Positions 22,521-34,853 are shown, counted from the first letter of the stretch. The stretch is 64,000 nucleotides of DNA from Ursus arctos (GCF_023065955.2 NC_079873.1:8942566-9006565); one strand, 5' to 3'. Program-made: numbers and translations. The notes: generated from the sequence alone by a model not told the origin.

Positions 22521-25500
22521 AATGTTTTGCTGGGAGAGAAGGCTCCTCCAGAGGGGGCAATTTGTGTTTTTTTTTTTTTCTTCTTTTGTTCTAGCTTTAA
22601 GTTTGTCACGGCAAGAGTGAGGAGAGCGAGCCTGTAAAGAGCTTTTGGCAACATGCTTTTTCCATTAGGTTTCACAGGAGCGGAGTATCAGCCAGCAGCC
22701 GTGGCTTGCTTGCTCTCTAGTCTTGTGCTGTGAGGAATAAAGACACTGTAGGGCGGTGAACCTGAACTTGGCCCGTTCATCCATACAGTACCGAGGGATT
22801 GCATAGAGTGGAGTCAAATGCCACTTGGGGGTGAGCTGCACGCGTCAACTTGCATTCCTGCTGGATATCGTAGGACGAACCCTTGACAGAATCCAGTAAT
22901 TAAAAGGTAAACCATGAAGTGTGTGCTCCGTGTAGGAAATGTGGGCTGAGGGGGAATGCATGGGCGCAAGAGGGACTTGTTTCATTTTGTTTGGAATGAT
23001 ATGTTCCTAGATTTTATTGCCAGTGGATCAGAAGAAGAAGGGGAGAGATTGCAACTTGCCGTTGACTTTCAGTGTAGTACAATCCCGACGTTCCCACATG
23101 CGCTGGACTCCTCTTGTCCCCGAGCACTCAGAAAGAACTGTATGGGACTTCTGTCCTTGCAGGGGTGTTGTCAGTGGGCATCTGGGTAGAAGCAAAGTTC
23201 TCACCACGGAAATGGGAATGCACTCTTTGGTTTCGTGTTTTCTTTAAGGTGAAACCTTTGGAATTCATTTGGTTATTTTATTTCTATCGAGCGGCTCTGT
23301 TTGTCTGTTTTTCCGAAACCTCTTGGGAAATAGCTTTCAGAGACACAGAAAGACTGGGAAACTTCACATTTCACTCAGGTTTGTTTCTAAAGGCATATGT
23401 GGTTACCGTAATCCCTTAGACAGAGTGTGGGGAGGTGATGAAGTTCTAAGTTCAAGCATGTCATCTGCTCAGTGCAATTTAGTACTGTCTGTGGCAAATC
23501 ATTCTTCCACGTGTTGGCTTTTTATTAAGACTATGGGAAGTAAGCACTGTCTCTTAGCCATGGCTGTTCAGGGCAAGGTCCTGATAAGTTTTCTGACTTT
23601 AAACTTAGCTTGTGCCTGGTAAATCTCCTGGCCAGCTCTTTGATCTCTTTAACAAGCTGCATGAAAAATAGAAGGTTGAAATTATAATTAAATTATGCAT
23701 TGTATTTGCCCTCAGGGGGCTGACATGCAGTTATGTGGGCGTGTATACAGTGGGATTCTCTTATGTCTAACAGGCTGGTCATCTGTGTTGCAATTTTAAA
23801 ATCAGTCTGCTGCTCTTTAGATCTTGGAGGTATTTTTTTTTTCCATCCCACAGAAGTGACTGCCTGTTTCAATTAACACTTAGATTTTTATAAACACATA
23901 ATGTAATTTATGTTATCATATATGCATGCCCTTTTCCCCCCTTTACATACAAATATATAATTCATTGATAGAAAGTCCTATATATATGTGTGCATGTGCA
24001 TAGATGTACCTTTAAGAAATATTTTGTTCAAATGATTAGATTGGGGGAAATAGAATTGGCCAGTAGCAGAGTTAAAAGGCCTGGAATAGAGTGAAGCACT
24101 CTTGGCTTATAAATAGGGGGTGTCATAAAGATGAGAGATGCTCAAGTGTCCATCTGTTGGTGCCGCACCATAGAAACAGTGCTGGTGATTACCCAGGGGT
24201 TCTTTGCGGTGTGGCATGTGGTATGTAGATCCTTGTTCCTATACCAGGAACTGCACATCTCGTTGGAGGATGCAAGGATAGGGATAGGGGAAAGATTAAG
24301 AGAAGGGGTTCAAAGTCTTTGGGGGAAATCAGTATTGGAAGCACCGTAGTAACTTCTAGATGCGTCCATGCTGGCACAGGGATCAACTAACTCTGTGGTG
24401 ACATCATATGAAAACCAATTTTGATTGCTGGTAGATGCCTCATCCTTTTAAGCCTATAAAACGATGTTTACCACTCTTGTTTTATTCATTGAATCTCTTA
24501 TTTAAGGTATCAGATTTTTCCAAGTAATACCTCTTTTTTTGAGTTTTTAAAGGTATAAGCATCAGTTTTATAGAATGTTTTAGAGGAACATGCCCATATA
24601 AAAAGCAAGGACGTTACAAAAGATAATTTACAAAATTTCTGAGAAACAGTTTTGAGTAATGGCTACTGAGTTTGGGAAAGGGTACTATGTAGGAGCTTAG
24701 CGTAAGATGAATCCTGTCAGTTTCCCCTCTTTTGCAATTGGTATTTAAATTTTGTTGTCTTAATGCCTTTAATTAGTGAATGTGGAGCTGTGTAAAAGTA
24801 GAAAGTAGGGACAGTCTGCTGGGCCTATATTCTAGAATGTTTCAGCCAATATAGATGAACAGAGTTTTTGTTCTGTGGACTGTTTTCCTTGAACAACAGC
24901 AAGTATCTGGTCCATTGAAGAAAGGTGTCCAAAATCTCACCGGCACCAAATCTTGTCGCATTATTCATTTATTGGAGGGTCCAACGTGGACTTGTTGAAA
25001 CGGACAAGAAGAATTCCGTGACGCTGGAAGTCAGGAATGTCTGTGCTTGATTTCTTTCCTGGAGTGATTTATCAAAGCAATTTTGGATTTATCTTATATT
25101 TACAGAGCAGCCTTTTGCGACAAGCTCAGTGTATTTGGGACATAATCTAATTACCAGAATGCCACAGTGAAAGAGCTCATGCTATCTCTGTTCTACAGGT
25201 GAGACGATAGACAGACCGATAAGTAGAGCAATTTTTGAAGATGATTCGGAAAAAAACTGACATATAGTTTGGAAACGGTGACCCAACGTGAGAGCTCTGT
25301 GGATGGGTCTGGGGTCCTTTTGCCTCCGTGATCACATTAGCTGACCAGTGGCTGTCAGTGTGCCCCCATGGTTCCGGAGCTGGCGAGGAACAGGCTCCGT
25401 TTTGTGCTTGTAGGATCCTGTTGATCCCTCTGAAATTTGTGGTAGCCAAAGGGAACGGCAGCAACAGAGGAGAGGCCTATGGGGTGGCAAAAACGAACCC

Positions 25501-26473
25501 ACGTCACTAGAGATCTGTACAACCAAGGCAGAAAGCAACGGGACATAGCTAGGACTTTTATGCCCTGTTTAGAGTTGAAGAGCTTTGAAGCCTCTCCAGA
25601 GTTGGGATGATTTCACTGCCTTGATACATGAACCATAGAAAGGACAGTCAGGAAACGTGCTGCTTCTGGTGTTGCAGCTTTTAGGCACTAAGGCAGGCCA
25701 AGCGTGCTCAAAGTCGAATGAAAATTATTAGATAAAAAATGGTTTTCCTGCACTCATTAACAAGCTATTTTGCTTTCCTACTCTATTAAGTGGTTATTCT
25801 GGTTGGAGCTATGTCCCTGTTACCAGATAAGAAAATGATTTCACGGACAGAGAAGTTATGTCTGTCCTATATTTTTTGGTGTGATTTCAATTTAGAAACA
25901 AACACATCAGCAGTTGCTACTGAGTCTATCATTTAGGCTCACAAACATGTGAATGACAAGGCAAGGACTTTCCAGACTTCACAAATAGAGACTGCTTTGC
26001 CTATGGACAGACCGAAAACGCACTAGTGATAATGTCATCCAGTGGCAGATTTGGGCAGATGGATGCCCGAGGGTGTTCTACAAAACGGAGGAGCTAACAC
26101 TAGGCGATTTGATAGAATAACCCACACGAAGAAGGCCTTAACCCTGGACTGGAATGCCATGGCCCTGTCCCTTGCTAGAGCCACGTCCGAATGGGGCAGG
26201 GGTGCCCCAGATGGAGGGAGGCAGCCTAGAAGCAGGGCCCCTGTGGAGAGTTGACAAGTCCCGAAAAGGCTTTCCCAGCAGGAGGGGAGACCAAAGAAAG
26301 GGGGCCCGAACAGTGGAGGCTGAAAAAACCCAAGGGATTCAGACCGACCAGGGTTTGGGCAGTTAGGGACAGAATCAGGAAGGCCAGCAGGGAACCTGGC
26401 TCTTTGCCACCACAGTGAAAAAGCTGATGTGATGCAAGAGAATTTCTGAGAACAGAACGTAACGGACCCTGCT

Positions 26474-26670
26474 GGGGATGCCTGGGTGGCTCAATAAGTG
26501 AAGCAGCTGCCTTCAGCTCAAGTCCTGATCCCCGGGGTCCTGGGATCGAGTCCTGCATCAGGCTCCCTGCTCCGCGGGGAGCCTGCTTCTTCCTCTGCCC
26601 ACCACTGCCTCTGCTTGTGCTCTCTCTCCTTCTGTCAAATAAATAAATAAAATCTTAAAAAAAGGAAAAA
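26474..26670 (+). mobile_element. SINEC, full length
   Basis: The head GGGGATGCCTGGGTGGCTCA starts at 26474 and the tail is TCAAATAAATAAATAAAATCTT followed by A-rich sequence to 26670. Imperfect target-site duplication agaacgtaacggaccct (26454-26470) and agaacctagaggaccct (26671-26687). Internal B box 'gggatcgagtcctgc' near 26541-26555. Confidence 0.88.
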
Positions 26671-26764
26671 AGAACCTAGAGGACCCTAATATGTCAGTTT
26701 TAAAAGCTCCGCGAAAATGAGGCATCTTGGGAAAATGGGGGAGAAAGGACTCTCCTTCCTGTGA

Positions 26765-27085
26765 ACACTGGAATGGAGGCTCCGTCGTGGTAGCAATGAT
26801 CTATCTTGTTTGCTGTTTTCTCCCTGGAGCCCAAAGCTGAGCCACTAACATAATAGGAAATGTTTGTCGAATAAATGACTTGCTCCTAATTCATTTATTT
26901 ATAGCCCCGTCTGGGTCTTATTCCACCTGCCTGTTGCTGGCAGTGTTTTGTGTCCCCGCCACTCTCCTAAACAAGACTGTAAACCTTTGAGAGCAGATAA
27001 TGATGTTATCCTAAGTTTTTAAGGGCCTTTAGCACCTTCTACCTGTGGAGGCAGTTAGTAAATAATTACAAAATGGAAATTACAG
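26765..27085 (+). mobile_element. LINE-2 3' end fragments (one or two)
   Basis: 'gaggctccgtcgtgg', 'tgttttctccctggagcc' and 'ggaaatgtttgtcgaataaatgact' (26850-26880) read as an L2 3' end. A second similar end follows ('gactgtaaacctttgagagcag', 'tttagcacc', 'gttagtaaataatta') at about 26970-27070. Diverged. Confidence 0.38.
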
Positions 27086-27190
27086 CAATAAAAATAGGAT
27101 ATAATTGTTATCCTTCGAATTTTATGGTCAGACTCACTTAGTGCATAGCACCCAGATAGAAAATTCTCTAAATTAAAGAATATAGTAAAT

Positions 27191-27640
27191 CAGTGGTTGT
27201 TGGGGCGCCGGGTTGGCTCAGTCAGTTAAGTATCCGACTCTTGATTTCGGCTCAGGTCACGGTCTTGTGGTCCTGGGAGCGAGCCCCTCGTTGGGTTCCG
27301 TGCTTCAGCAGGGAGTCTGCTTGAAGATACCCTCTCTCCCTCTCTCTCTCTGCTCCTCCCCCCACTCACATGCTTTCTCTCTCTCTCTCTCTCTCAAATA
27401 AATAAAAACAAATAAATAAATAAGTGTTTGTCAAATAAGGGTGATTTTGCTCCTCTCTCACCAGTAGATACTTGGAAATGCCTGGAGACAATTTTGTTGT
27501 CCCATCTGGTGGTTGGAGGGATGTGCTACTGGCATCTAGTGGATAAAGACTGGGGAGCATTCTACAGCGCACAGTAGAGCAGTCCAACGGGATTCATCTG
27601 GCCCCAGATGTCAGTAGTGCTGAGGTTGAGAAGCCCTGCT
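27191..27640 (+). mobile_element. MER5A-type hAT (Charlie) nonautonomous DNA transposon, split by a SINE
   Basis: The 5' terminus 'cagtggttgt' is at 27191-27200. It resumes after the SINE at about 27432: 'aagggtgattttgctcc', 'acttggaaatgcctggagacaattttgttgtc', 'gtgctactggcatctagtgg', 'gatgtcagtagtgctgaggttgagaagccctg' (27607-27637). This is the ordered MER5A consensus. Confidence 0.75.
27202..27422 (+). mobile_element. SINEC, full length, nested in MER5A
   Basis: The head GGGGCGCCGGGTTGGCTCAG is at 27202. The tail ends in CAAATAAATAAAAACAAATAAATAAATA near 27395-27422. Duplicated target agtggttgt (27192-27200) and agtgtttgt (27423-27431). The pyrimidine tract has become a CT microsatellite at 27377-27395. 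Confidence 0.88.
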
Positions 27641-27984
27641 TGAAAATAGACCCTTTATGATAATTGTCACGTGTGTGTGTTTGCTTGTGGGTGGCAGTCT
27701 GGTGCATGTTTGTGCTCCCCAGGTTCAGAATAGCACCTAGCGGTTATCAGCCGTGTGATAAATAACGGCGTCACTGATGAAGGTATGGATATTAATGACA
27801 CCAAAAAACGACGCTCCAGTATCGTCTTTGGAACACCATTATCATTATCATTTCTAATCAAGGCCTCCACAGGAGCTAATTAATCAGTAGGGTTAAGTTC
27901 AGGTTGTAAAAGCAGATTCGCAGCAGCGAATCAGACACGTTCATGTCTCCATTTAAGAAGGTCACGGCGCTTCAAGTCACGGAA

Positions 27985-28165
27985 TATCAGCAGTGAAGGG
28001 GATTAGAGGTCATTCATTCCAACAGTCTTAAATTACAAGTGAAGCAAGGGATTTGAAACCCAGGCTCGTGAAATGACTCAGTTAAGGTCTCTCAGGGAAA
28101 TGGCAGAAGCAAGAGTAGACTGATTTCTAACTCTTAGTCTTCCTACGTCTTCATCACGCTAAGGT
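27985..28165 (+). mobile_element. MIR-family ancient SINE (MIR3-like)
   Basis: 'gattagaggtcattcattccaacagtcttaaattacaagtgaagc', 'gaaatgactcagttaaggtctctcagg' and 'actgatttctaactcttagtcttcc' follow the MIR/MIR3 order ('ccttagagatcatctagtccaacc', 'gacttgcccaaggtcacac', 'cctgactcccagtcc'). Confidence 0.42.
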
Positions 28166-28805
28166 GTCGCTGGTGTATCAGCCTGACAAAAACTTGGCAC
28201 AACAAATCCCTTTTAATGACCAGATAAAGCAGCACCCCAATGCAGTACTGAATGTGAAATATCAGAATTCTATCTTTATGGCATTGTAGAATTTGACCTA
28301 AACTCATGTGCTGGGTATTTTCGTTATGATTACAGAAGTTAAAATCTTGGAATGTTAAGGCTTGACGTAGCCCTGTTAATCTGTGTTCTGGAGAGGAGTA
28401 AGTTTGGGGATGCAGACAGCAGCTTCATCCAGAGTCCCAGAAAGGGGGCTGTGGGGCTCTCTATTCTATGCTCTTCACCTTAAAAGACTTTCCTAAATGG
28501 AATAATATTTGCAGAAGGTATTACATGAAAGCAGGGTTCTAAGGTCAGATAAATTTAGAAAATGCAAGCGTAAACAAACAGAAGCAGGCATGTTTGTACA
28601 AGGATACCTCCGAGGTTTTCATTTATGGTCTGCTTCTCTAAGTCGGTCCTTCAATACATGGCTCCCATCATGCTTACTGAGTAGGACGTCATTTGCATTA
28701 CCCCGTCAGTGACCCTCTGAACACAGTTTGAAAAACACTGTACTACCTTAGCTCTCTATATAATTGAAAGAAATGTGTCAGGACTGCTTAGGGTTCAGAG
28801 GGACT

Positions 28806-28993
28806 CTTTTTTTAAAGATTTTATTTATTTATTGAACTGAGAGAGAGAGAGAGCACAAGTAGGGGGATCAGGAGAGGGAGAAGCAGGGTCCCCACTGAGC
28901 AAGGAGCCTGATGGGGGGCTCAATCCCAGGACCCAAGGGTCATGACCTGAGCCGAGGGCAGACGCTTAACTGACTGAACCACCCAGTCGCCCC
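28806..28993 (-). mobile_element. SINEC, full length
   Basis: T-run and AAAGATTTTATTTATTTATT at 28806-28833; head complement ACCACCCAGTCGCCCC at 28978-28993. Flanks ttcagagggact (28794-28805) and cttagagggatt (about 28993-29004) suggest a diverged target-site duplication. Confidence 0.85.
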
Positions 28994-29004
28994 TTAGAGG
29001 GATT

Positions 29005-31834
29005 TTTTGGTAGACTTTAGAATGGCCCACATTTGCTCCCCTCCCTCCCATTCCTCCATGTCTTTTTGAAAAAGCTGGCCAAAGCACGTTGTCTTGGTAT
29101 ATTCTGTTTCTTACAGTAGGTTTCCCAGTTCCAAGCCAAGGTTTGAGAGAGTCGTTCATGAGTCCAGTCTTAGAGAAATAGGTATGTCCTAAAGCAGTGT
29201 CGTGCAGAAAGACCCTGGCTTGGACATGAGAGGATGTTGTCATGGCAAGTCAGCTGACATTTAGTAGGTTATCAGTGATTTTGAAAACGATTACATGGAA
29301 AGTTTGAATGTGATGAGGGGAGACGGTAGGCCTAGTATATTTTATATTTTGTATTTGTATGATTAGTATAAGCCTATATTTTACATGAGTGTTGCAAGGT
29401 TAATATTTAAATTGACTTCTATTTACAATAACACCACACAGACTTTGCCCCGTACATAGCGGATTTTATATAGTGAATTGGAGCTTATCACAAAGTGCAT
29501 GTTTCAAAATATGCTTACCATAAGAGCCTTTGGTGAATTTATGGAAAGAAAAATAGCAGGGATTCAAGAACAGCGATAAAGGAGAGCCCTAGAGCTTCTA
29601 AGAATAATCTAGATTGGCATGGAGCTCAACGATAGATAAAAATCTGCATGTGATCCTACAAGAAGAGTAGTTCAAAGAGAATGAGGTAGTATTGTTTGGG
29701 GAAGCTGTTCTAAGGAGCTTAAAATATGGCCTTGTGTTTCTCACAAGTTTCCTCTTAATGGTAACCCAAGGCCTTTAGAACTATCTTAATGACAGTATTT
29801 TCAGAAATGTGGAAGTTTATAGGTAAACAGAATAAGGACTCTTTGCTTTCATGTGAGTTTGGAGTTGGTTCACCTCTTGCTTCTCTTCATTGAACTTGAG
29901 GACATTCAAGTTCACCACGATCAAAAGCTTATTACTTAGGGCAGCACGTAAGAGCACGGGTATCTGTCTCCTGATTGAAAAGAGAGCCTAGCTCTTCATA
30001 GTGCAAACATGTTTTCTGCATTCGATCTCCTAACATCTGGAAGGATCTCAGAGCAGCCGAAATTTCCACCAAATGAAATAACCCTCTCCCATGATGTAGT
30101 ATAAAGCAACAACCCATTTCCATGGCAAATTCTGTGAGGGGGAAAGCGTGGGAGGGTTGGCGCCCAAATATAGACTGAACGGTTTATGCAGTGAGTGAGT
30201 GCGGGGAAATGCATGAGCAGCCAAGGACAAAAATGCGTGGATGCATTGACCAGGAGGGACTTTTTCTAATTTTCATTGCTCAGCCTTGAGTTTGATAAAT
30301 GGGCTCCTCAAATCATTCTGGGGTCTCCCCAGCCGTCTCAGAGCGTGTGCATCATGGCTGATTGCTTATTGCCTAGGTACAGCCTTTACCTATTCTTGTT
30401 TGCTTTGAGGGAAAAAAAAGAACCTGTGTGAATCCACTCCCTCACTGAGTGTTTTCCAGTAGCATGAAAATGCCTCAGGCACTGCTAGTCTGTGGCCGGA
30501 ATTTGTCCCAGGTTTCCCAGAGGTCCTAGTGGAGAATTAAGAGGTGTAGCTCAAGGGACAAGGGCTGTTGTTTCATCAAGAGGAGTGAATGGTGATGGAG
30601 ATTAAGAGATGAAAGGGCAGGAAATTTACTATCGAAAAAGGAATTTTATTAAAGAGATACAGCTATTCTTGGGGGGGGGGCACAGGTTGCTCTCCTCAAG
30701 AATCATTATGGAAAGTTTGTGTTTTCTGCTAATTATTCACATCGCGAGAAAAACATTTGGTTAACATTTTGCAGTTATACTAGAAAGGAATCAAAACATG
30801 CAATTATTGGCAAACAAGACATAAAGCAAAGATTCTTTGATTTTATTGTTGGCTATTTTTCTCCACTGGATTTAGTTTGAAGTATGTGTTCATGGACTTG
30901 CACTATTCTGTTAACTACCAGGTTAAGAATATCATAAAACAATAGGGAAGCCATCCCTTGTTTGTGCCCACGTGAGACGAACGTCTAATGACATGAGCAA
31001 GCATTTTGCTCACAAAATTTGCAATGAAATCGTGAAAAATGTTTTTCACTGTTTTGGATCCTGCGAACATTCCCCCAGGACGCAGGGACATTAAACTTGG
31101 GTTAACACCATTTCTGGCAAACCTGGTGATTAAAGACTGTTCATTTCTATTTTACGACATTAAATCTCTAAGCCCCTAGGACTGGCTAAGGCAGATTAAA
31201 TAATGTGAAAGCAGCCAGCTGAAGGATGCACAATGGAGCACAAGGCTTATTGATTATAAAGTGAAATGAATCTCACTCAGAGGCAGGAAGACTGTGGAAG
31301 GAAAGTTATGTCTATGAAGACACCTTTTTAATAATGTGTCATGATTGAAGAGAGAACTTTAAATCAGGTAAATAAGAAAAACATAATTAAAATGAATTAA
31401 TCATGCATCATCATCTTGTTGGAAATCTCTCTTGTTTATGGGATTTAATAAAAATTATATTAATAGTCTTACTCTTCCTAATTTGATATACTTGTATCAT
31501 TTCAGGAACTTTTGTGTTTTTTTTTTTTATAAAACCAGTGTGTAAGCGCCAGATGAGTAGAGTGATGTGCTAGGAAGCAAATTCTGAGATCATGTAGTAT
31601 TTTTTGCCCCTTCTTTCTTTCCCCTTCTCTTCCTCCTCGTACATGTGATCGATTTGTCTTGGCTGTGGTCTTTGTTGGTCTGAGAGCCAGTGTCCGTGTC
31701 CAACTGTGGTGTAACAGTCTACTGATCATCTCAGTTGTCACTGTGACAATTCTTTCTTTGCCAGCTCTACATTACTTCCGGAGTGTTGGACCCCCCCTCA
31801 CCCCTTATCAGATAGTAGTTTAGCTCAACAATGA
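29005..31834. other. Repeat-poor noncoding stretch
   Basis: No transposon recognised. Contains a G10 run at 30671-30680, a perfect 9-base inverted repeat with 6-base loop at 29891-29914, and homeodomain-like sequence at 31383-31410. No coding frame is supported. Confidence 0.45.
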
Positions 31835-32390
31835 AATCAGCAATGCAGTGCAATGAGCTACTGTCATAGAGACATAGTTTGAGTGAAGGAAGCCAGATCG
31901 AAGATTCTACACTGCATGATTCCATTAAGATGATGAATGACAGCAGGTTCAGGTGCAGTGATAGACGTCAGAACAATGGTTACTGGGCACCTGGGTGGCT
32001 CAGTCGGTTGAGTGTCTGCCTTCAGCTCAGGTCATGATCCTGGGGTCCTGGAATCGAGTCCCACGTTGGGCTTCCTGCTTGGTGGGAGTCTGCTTCTCCC
32101 CCGCTTTCTCTCTCTCCCTTTCCCTGCCACTCTCCCTGCTTGTGCCCTCTCTCCCCCTCTCTCTGTCAAATAAATAAATAAATAAAACCTTAAAAAAAAA
32201 AAAAAAAGAACAATGGTTACTTCTGAGTGCCAGGTGGATAATGACTAAGGATTGTGTAGGAGGCAAACATCTGGGTGCTGGACATTGTGTATATCTTGGC
32301 ATGGGTGTGGGCTGCATGGGTGCCTACATACAGACAAACTCAGCTACGCACTTCAGATTTATCTACTTTATCGTGCCAAGTTTTAACCCC
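31835..32390 (+). mobile_element. LINE-1 3' end, split by a SINE
   Basis: 'gagtgaaggaagccagatcgaag', 'cactgcatgattccattaag' (before the SINE) and 'gtatatcttggcatgggtgtgggctgcatgggtgcctacatac', 'agacaaactcagc' (after it) follow an L1 3' UTR. Two halves are 31835-31984 and 32222-32390. Confidence 0.6.
31985..32206 (+). mobile_element. SINEC, full length, nested in L1
   Basis: Head at 31985 (GGGCACCTGGGTGGCTCAGTCGG). Tail (AAAT)n AAAACCTT then A15 to 32206. The 15-base target-site duplication agaacaatggttact is perfect at 31970-31984 and 32207-32221. A and B box regions are well preserved (CTCAGTCGGTTGAG; GGAATCGAGTCCC). Confidence 0.93.
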
Positions 32391-33984
32391 AGATTTTATT
32401 GACTCCAAGTCCATAGGAGGAGTCATTGAAATTGTGGCTGTGGTAGAAAGCAATTTGAAAATGGAGTCTCATAAATTATTAGCTTCGATTGTTGTCATTT
32501 CTAGTCTTTCTAGACTATTTCCCCATGCAGCTAATGTAAGTATCAGGCTCTGATATTAAACACTTGCCTTGTGAAGGAGGAAAAACGTGTGGCAGGAATC
32601 AAAGGTAGCTTACCCAAACTTGGGGCCACGGCTGTTTAAGTTGGTTTGGGCCTGAGGATTCAATCTGCCATTCACATGAAAGGGAGAGTATAAATTGTGT
32701 AAATTTAAAAATTAAAAAGTTAGAAAAACTCAAAGAAATGGAAATAAAATCACCGGTGAATAATGAAGAGGTGAAGTTTTTCTCTTTACTTGAGTCATGA
32801 CCACTTTTTACCTTCGTGTAGGTTTCTTGAAAGCTCCAGTTGACACCAAATCTTGGAGAGATGGTAACTTCGTCGATTCTTTCCCTTTAACAAAAATGTA
32901 GATTTTTGCCCAGTGTTTCATCTGCATTATTGTGCTCTCCGGGCTGTTTGATACACCTAGATAAGGCAGCAGAGTGGCGCAACTTCGCTTTCACAGTCAC
33001 TTTGTCTGTACCCCTAGAACGTCGGATGCGTTCAATGGGATGGGTCCTTCGCAATCACATTTGGGACCATCTGACTTCAGAAGTGGTTGCAAATAGGTGT
33101 CCCCACGGGTTCAGTAGTTTGTTTTTGGCCGTATTGCTCAGTGATGATGAAGGGAGGTCTCAAATGAATTACTTCTGATGTTTCTCACACGTTATATGAA
33201 CTTTCAGGGAATTTCTATGGTCTTTCTTTCTTTCGAAAATTGTCTCCTGCTTGCTTTCCTCTGATACATATCTGATATCATCGGAAGGGCTCATTTTCTA
33301 CTTAAGGAACTACATTTTCTATTTAAGGGTCCTTTAAAATGTAATCAAGAGCATATCGATGGCAATTGTCTGTTAAATTCATTCCCCCTTTTGTCTCACA
33401 GAGTTCGCTGTGGATCAGTAATCTCTGAGGTTTCTTGATCAGCATGGGAGAAGTATCGGTACTTGACAGAGTCAGTCTTTGGAGTGCATGGCCTATAAGA
33501 GTTGCTCCGTTGAATTCCCTTATCTCAGTGAGTGAGACCATTTGCAACTCAGAATCATAAACTCCTCATAGACTGCCTCTTTAGAGAAATGTTTTGAATT
33601 CTCTTAATGAGCAAAATTCCTTAAAGAGAATGATGATCCTTAGTATGCAGTCTCTGGTTACCACCCTTATTTATATGATTAAAACGGGGAAGGGGAGAGC
33701 AGAATCACACACATCAGACTATTGACAGTTAGCGTCTTTGTCAAGAAGGAGACAGAGAGCTTCTCCAGGGGCGGCGGTTTGGACAGAAGTTATTGCTACC
33801 TACAGACATGTATGAGTAATGAATCCCCAGCAGGCTGCACTGCCCTTGGAGAACTCACCGTTCGTCTGTGATGGCTGGAAGCAAATTAGGCAAGCTGCAT
33901 TTCTAGTTATCCTCTAGATTTGCTCCTGCTCCCTGTTCCTCTGGTCTCGAGGCTGTGCGCTCATCCCGTCATCGCATCTGAGAG
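32391..33984. other. Unannotated noncoding stretch
   Basis: No named repeat or gene. A near-repeat 'cattttctacttaagg' / 'cattttctatttaagg' occurs at 33292-33307 and 33313-33328. Confidence 0.45.
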
Positions 33985-34155
33985 CCAGAGGAGCTGGTAG
34001 AAATCAGCCCTTTTCTGGCCCTCCTTTTGGAAATGAGGAAGCGACGGTACAGTGAAGGAAGGTAACTTACTAGAGGCCGGAGAGTTGACTCAGAAGCCAG
34101 GTTCATGGACTCCTGCCCCAGGGCTCTGTCCTCCCCTGTGTAACCCTACCACGGG
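33985..34155 (+). mobile_element. MIR-type ancient SINE
   Basis: 'ttttggaaatgaggaagcgacggtacagtgaaggaaggtaacttactagaggcc' then 'gactcagaagccaggttcatggactcctgccccagggctctgtcc' follows the MIR 3' half. Confidence 0.45.
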
Positions 34156-34344
34156 GTAAAAGCCTGTTGCTGTAGCCACCTGAGGCGTGGAGAGCGTCTG
34201 CGTAGAGTAGGACCACAGTGCCCCACCTGTGATAGGACTGCACCTTGAGGCTCGGTGCTTACTGAGTACTTGCCTCTACTAACTCCGTATTAGCCCAATG
34301 GAATTGCACACCTCTGCTAAGTAGGGTCTTACTGGATTCTTAAC

Positions 34345-34530
34345 CTACCTTGTCCAATACAACTTTCTGCAGTGCTAAAAATCTACGATCATAGCCATAT
34401 GTGGCCATTCAGTGCTTGAAATCAAGAGTTCCAGAACTGACGGACTACAATATCTATTTAATTTAATTTTAATTAACCTAAATATGGGGAGCCACGTGTG
34501 CCTACGAACTGTGATCTTGGGCACCAACTC
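34345..34530. mobile_element. hAT-type nonautonomous element, diverged
   Basis: 'ccttgtccaatacaac', 'catagccatatgtggccattcagtgcttgaaatc' and 'tatttaatttaattttaattaacctaaatatggggagccacgtgtgcc' resemble the Charlie-type MITE with paired 'agccacatgtggct' motifs. The family name is not assigned. Confidence 0.38.
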
Positions 34531-34644
34531 TTCCTTTGTCTATCAATTTCCAAATGAGATCAAAGCAACTTCATGACTTTCCTTTTCCTTCCCAAATCCT
34601 CGAGATAAAAAAGCATGCGATTTAGTTTATTTTCTCTTATTTTA

Positions 34645-34845
34645 TTTTAAAGATTTATTTTATTTTTTATTTGAGAGACAGAGTGACAGACAGAAATAGC
34701 GAGAGAGAGAGCATGAGTGCGGAGGAGAGGGAGAAGCAGGCTCTCTGCTGAGCAGGGAGCCTGATGTGGGGCTTGATCCCAGGACCCTGGGATCATGACC
34801 TGAGCCAAAGGCAGACGCTTAATCAACTGAGCCACCCATGCACCC
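34645..34845 (-). mobile_element. SINEC, inserted in the tail of the next SINE
   Basis: Head complement GAGCCACCCATGCACCCC ends at 34845. The duplicated target cttattttattttaaaga (34636-34653) recurs with one extra T at 34846-34864, and that sequence is itself the A-rich tail of the SINE at 34854-35065. Thus this copy is the younger of the pair. Confidence 0.85.
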
Positions 34846-34853
34846 CTTATTTT

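Larger units (their letters stand above)
20116..26453. other. 6.3-kb segment without recognisable interspersed repeats
   Basis: Apart from a CA-type microsatellite (20997-21040), a T-run at 22567-22579 and a short TA/TG tract near 23970-23995, I can name no element here. It holds the CpG-rich block at 21905-22520. Long frames (22094-22675 minus, 22242-22637 plus) overlap each other and the T-run and are not supported as genes. Confidence 0.5.

Noticed and set aside
22545..22560. CTCF-like string ctccagagggggcaat
   Set aside because: The base before the AGGGGGC core is wrong for the motif and spacing does not fit.
22094..22675. Minus-strand open frame of 193 codons
   Set aside because: It runs through a T-run (giving consecutive lysines), overlaps a 131-codon frame on the other strand, and has no domain I recognise. 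GC-rich, stop-poor sequence explains both.
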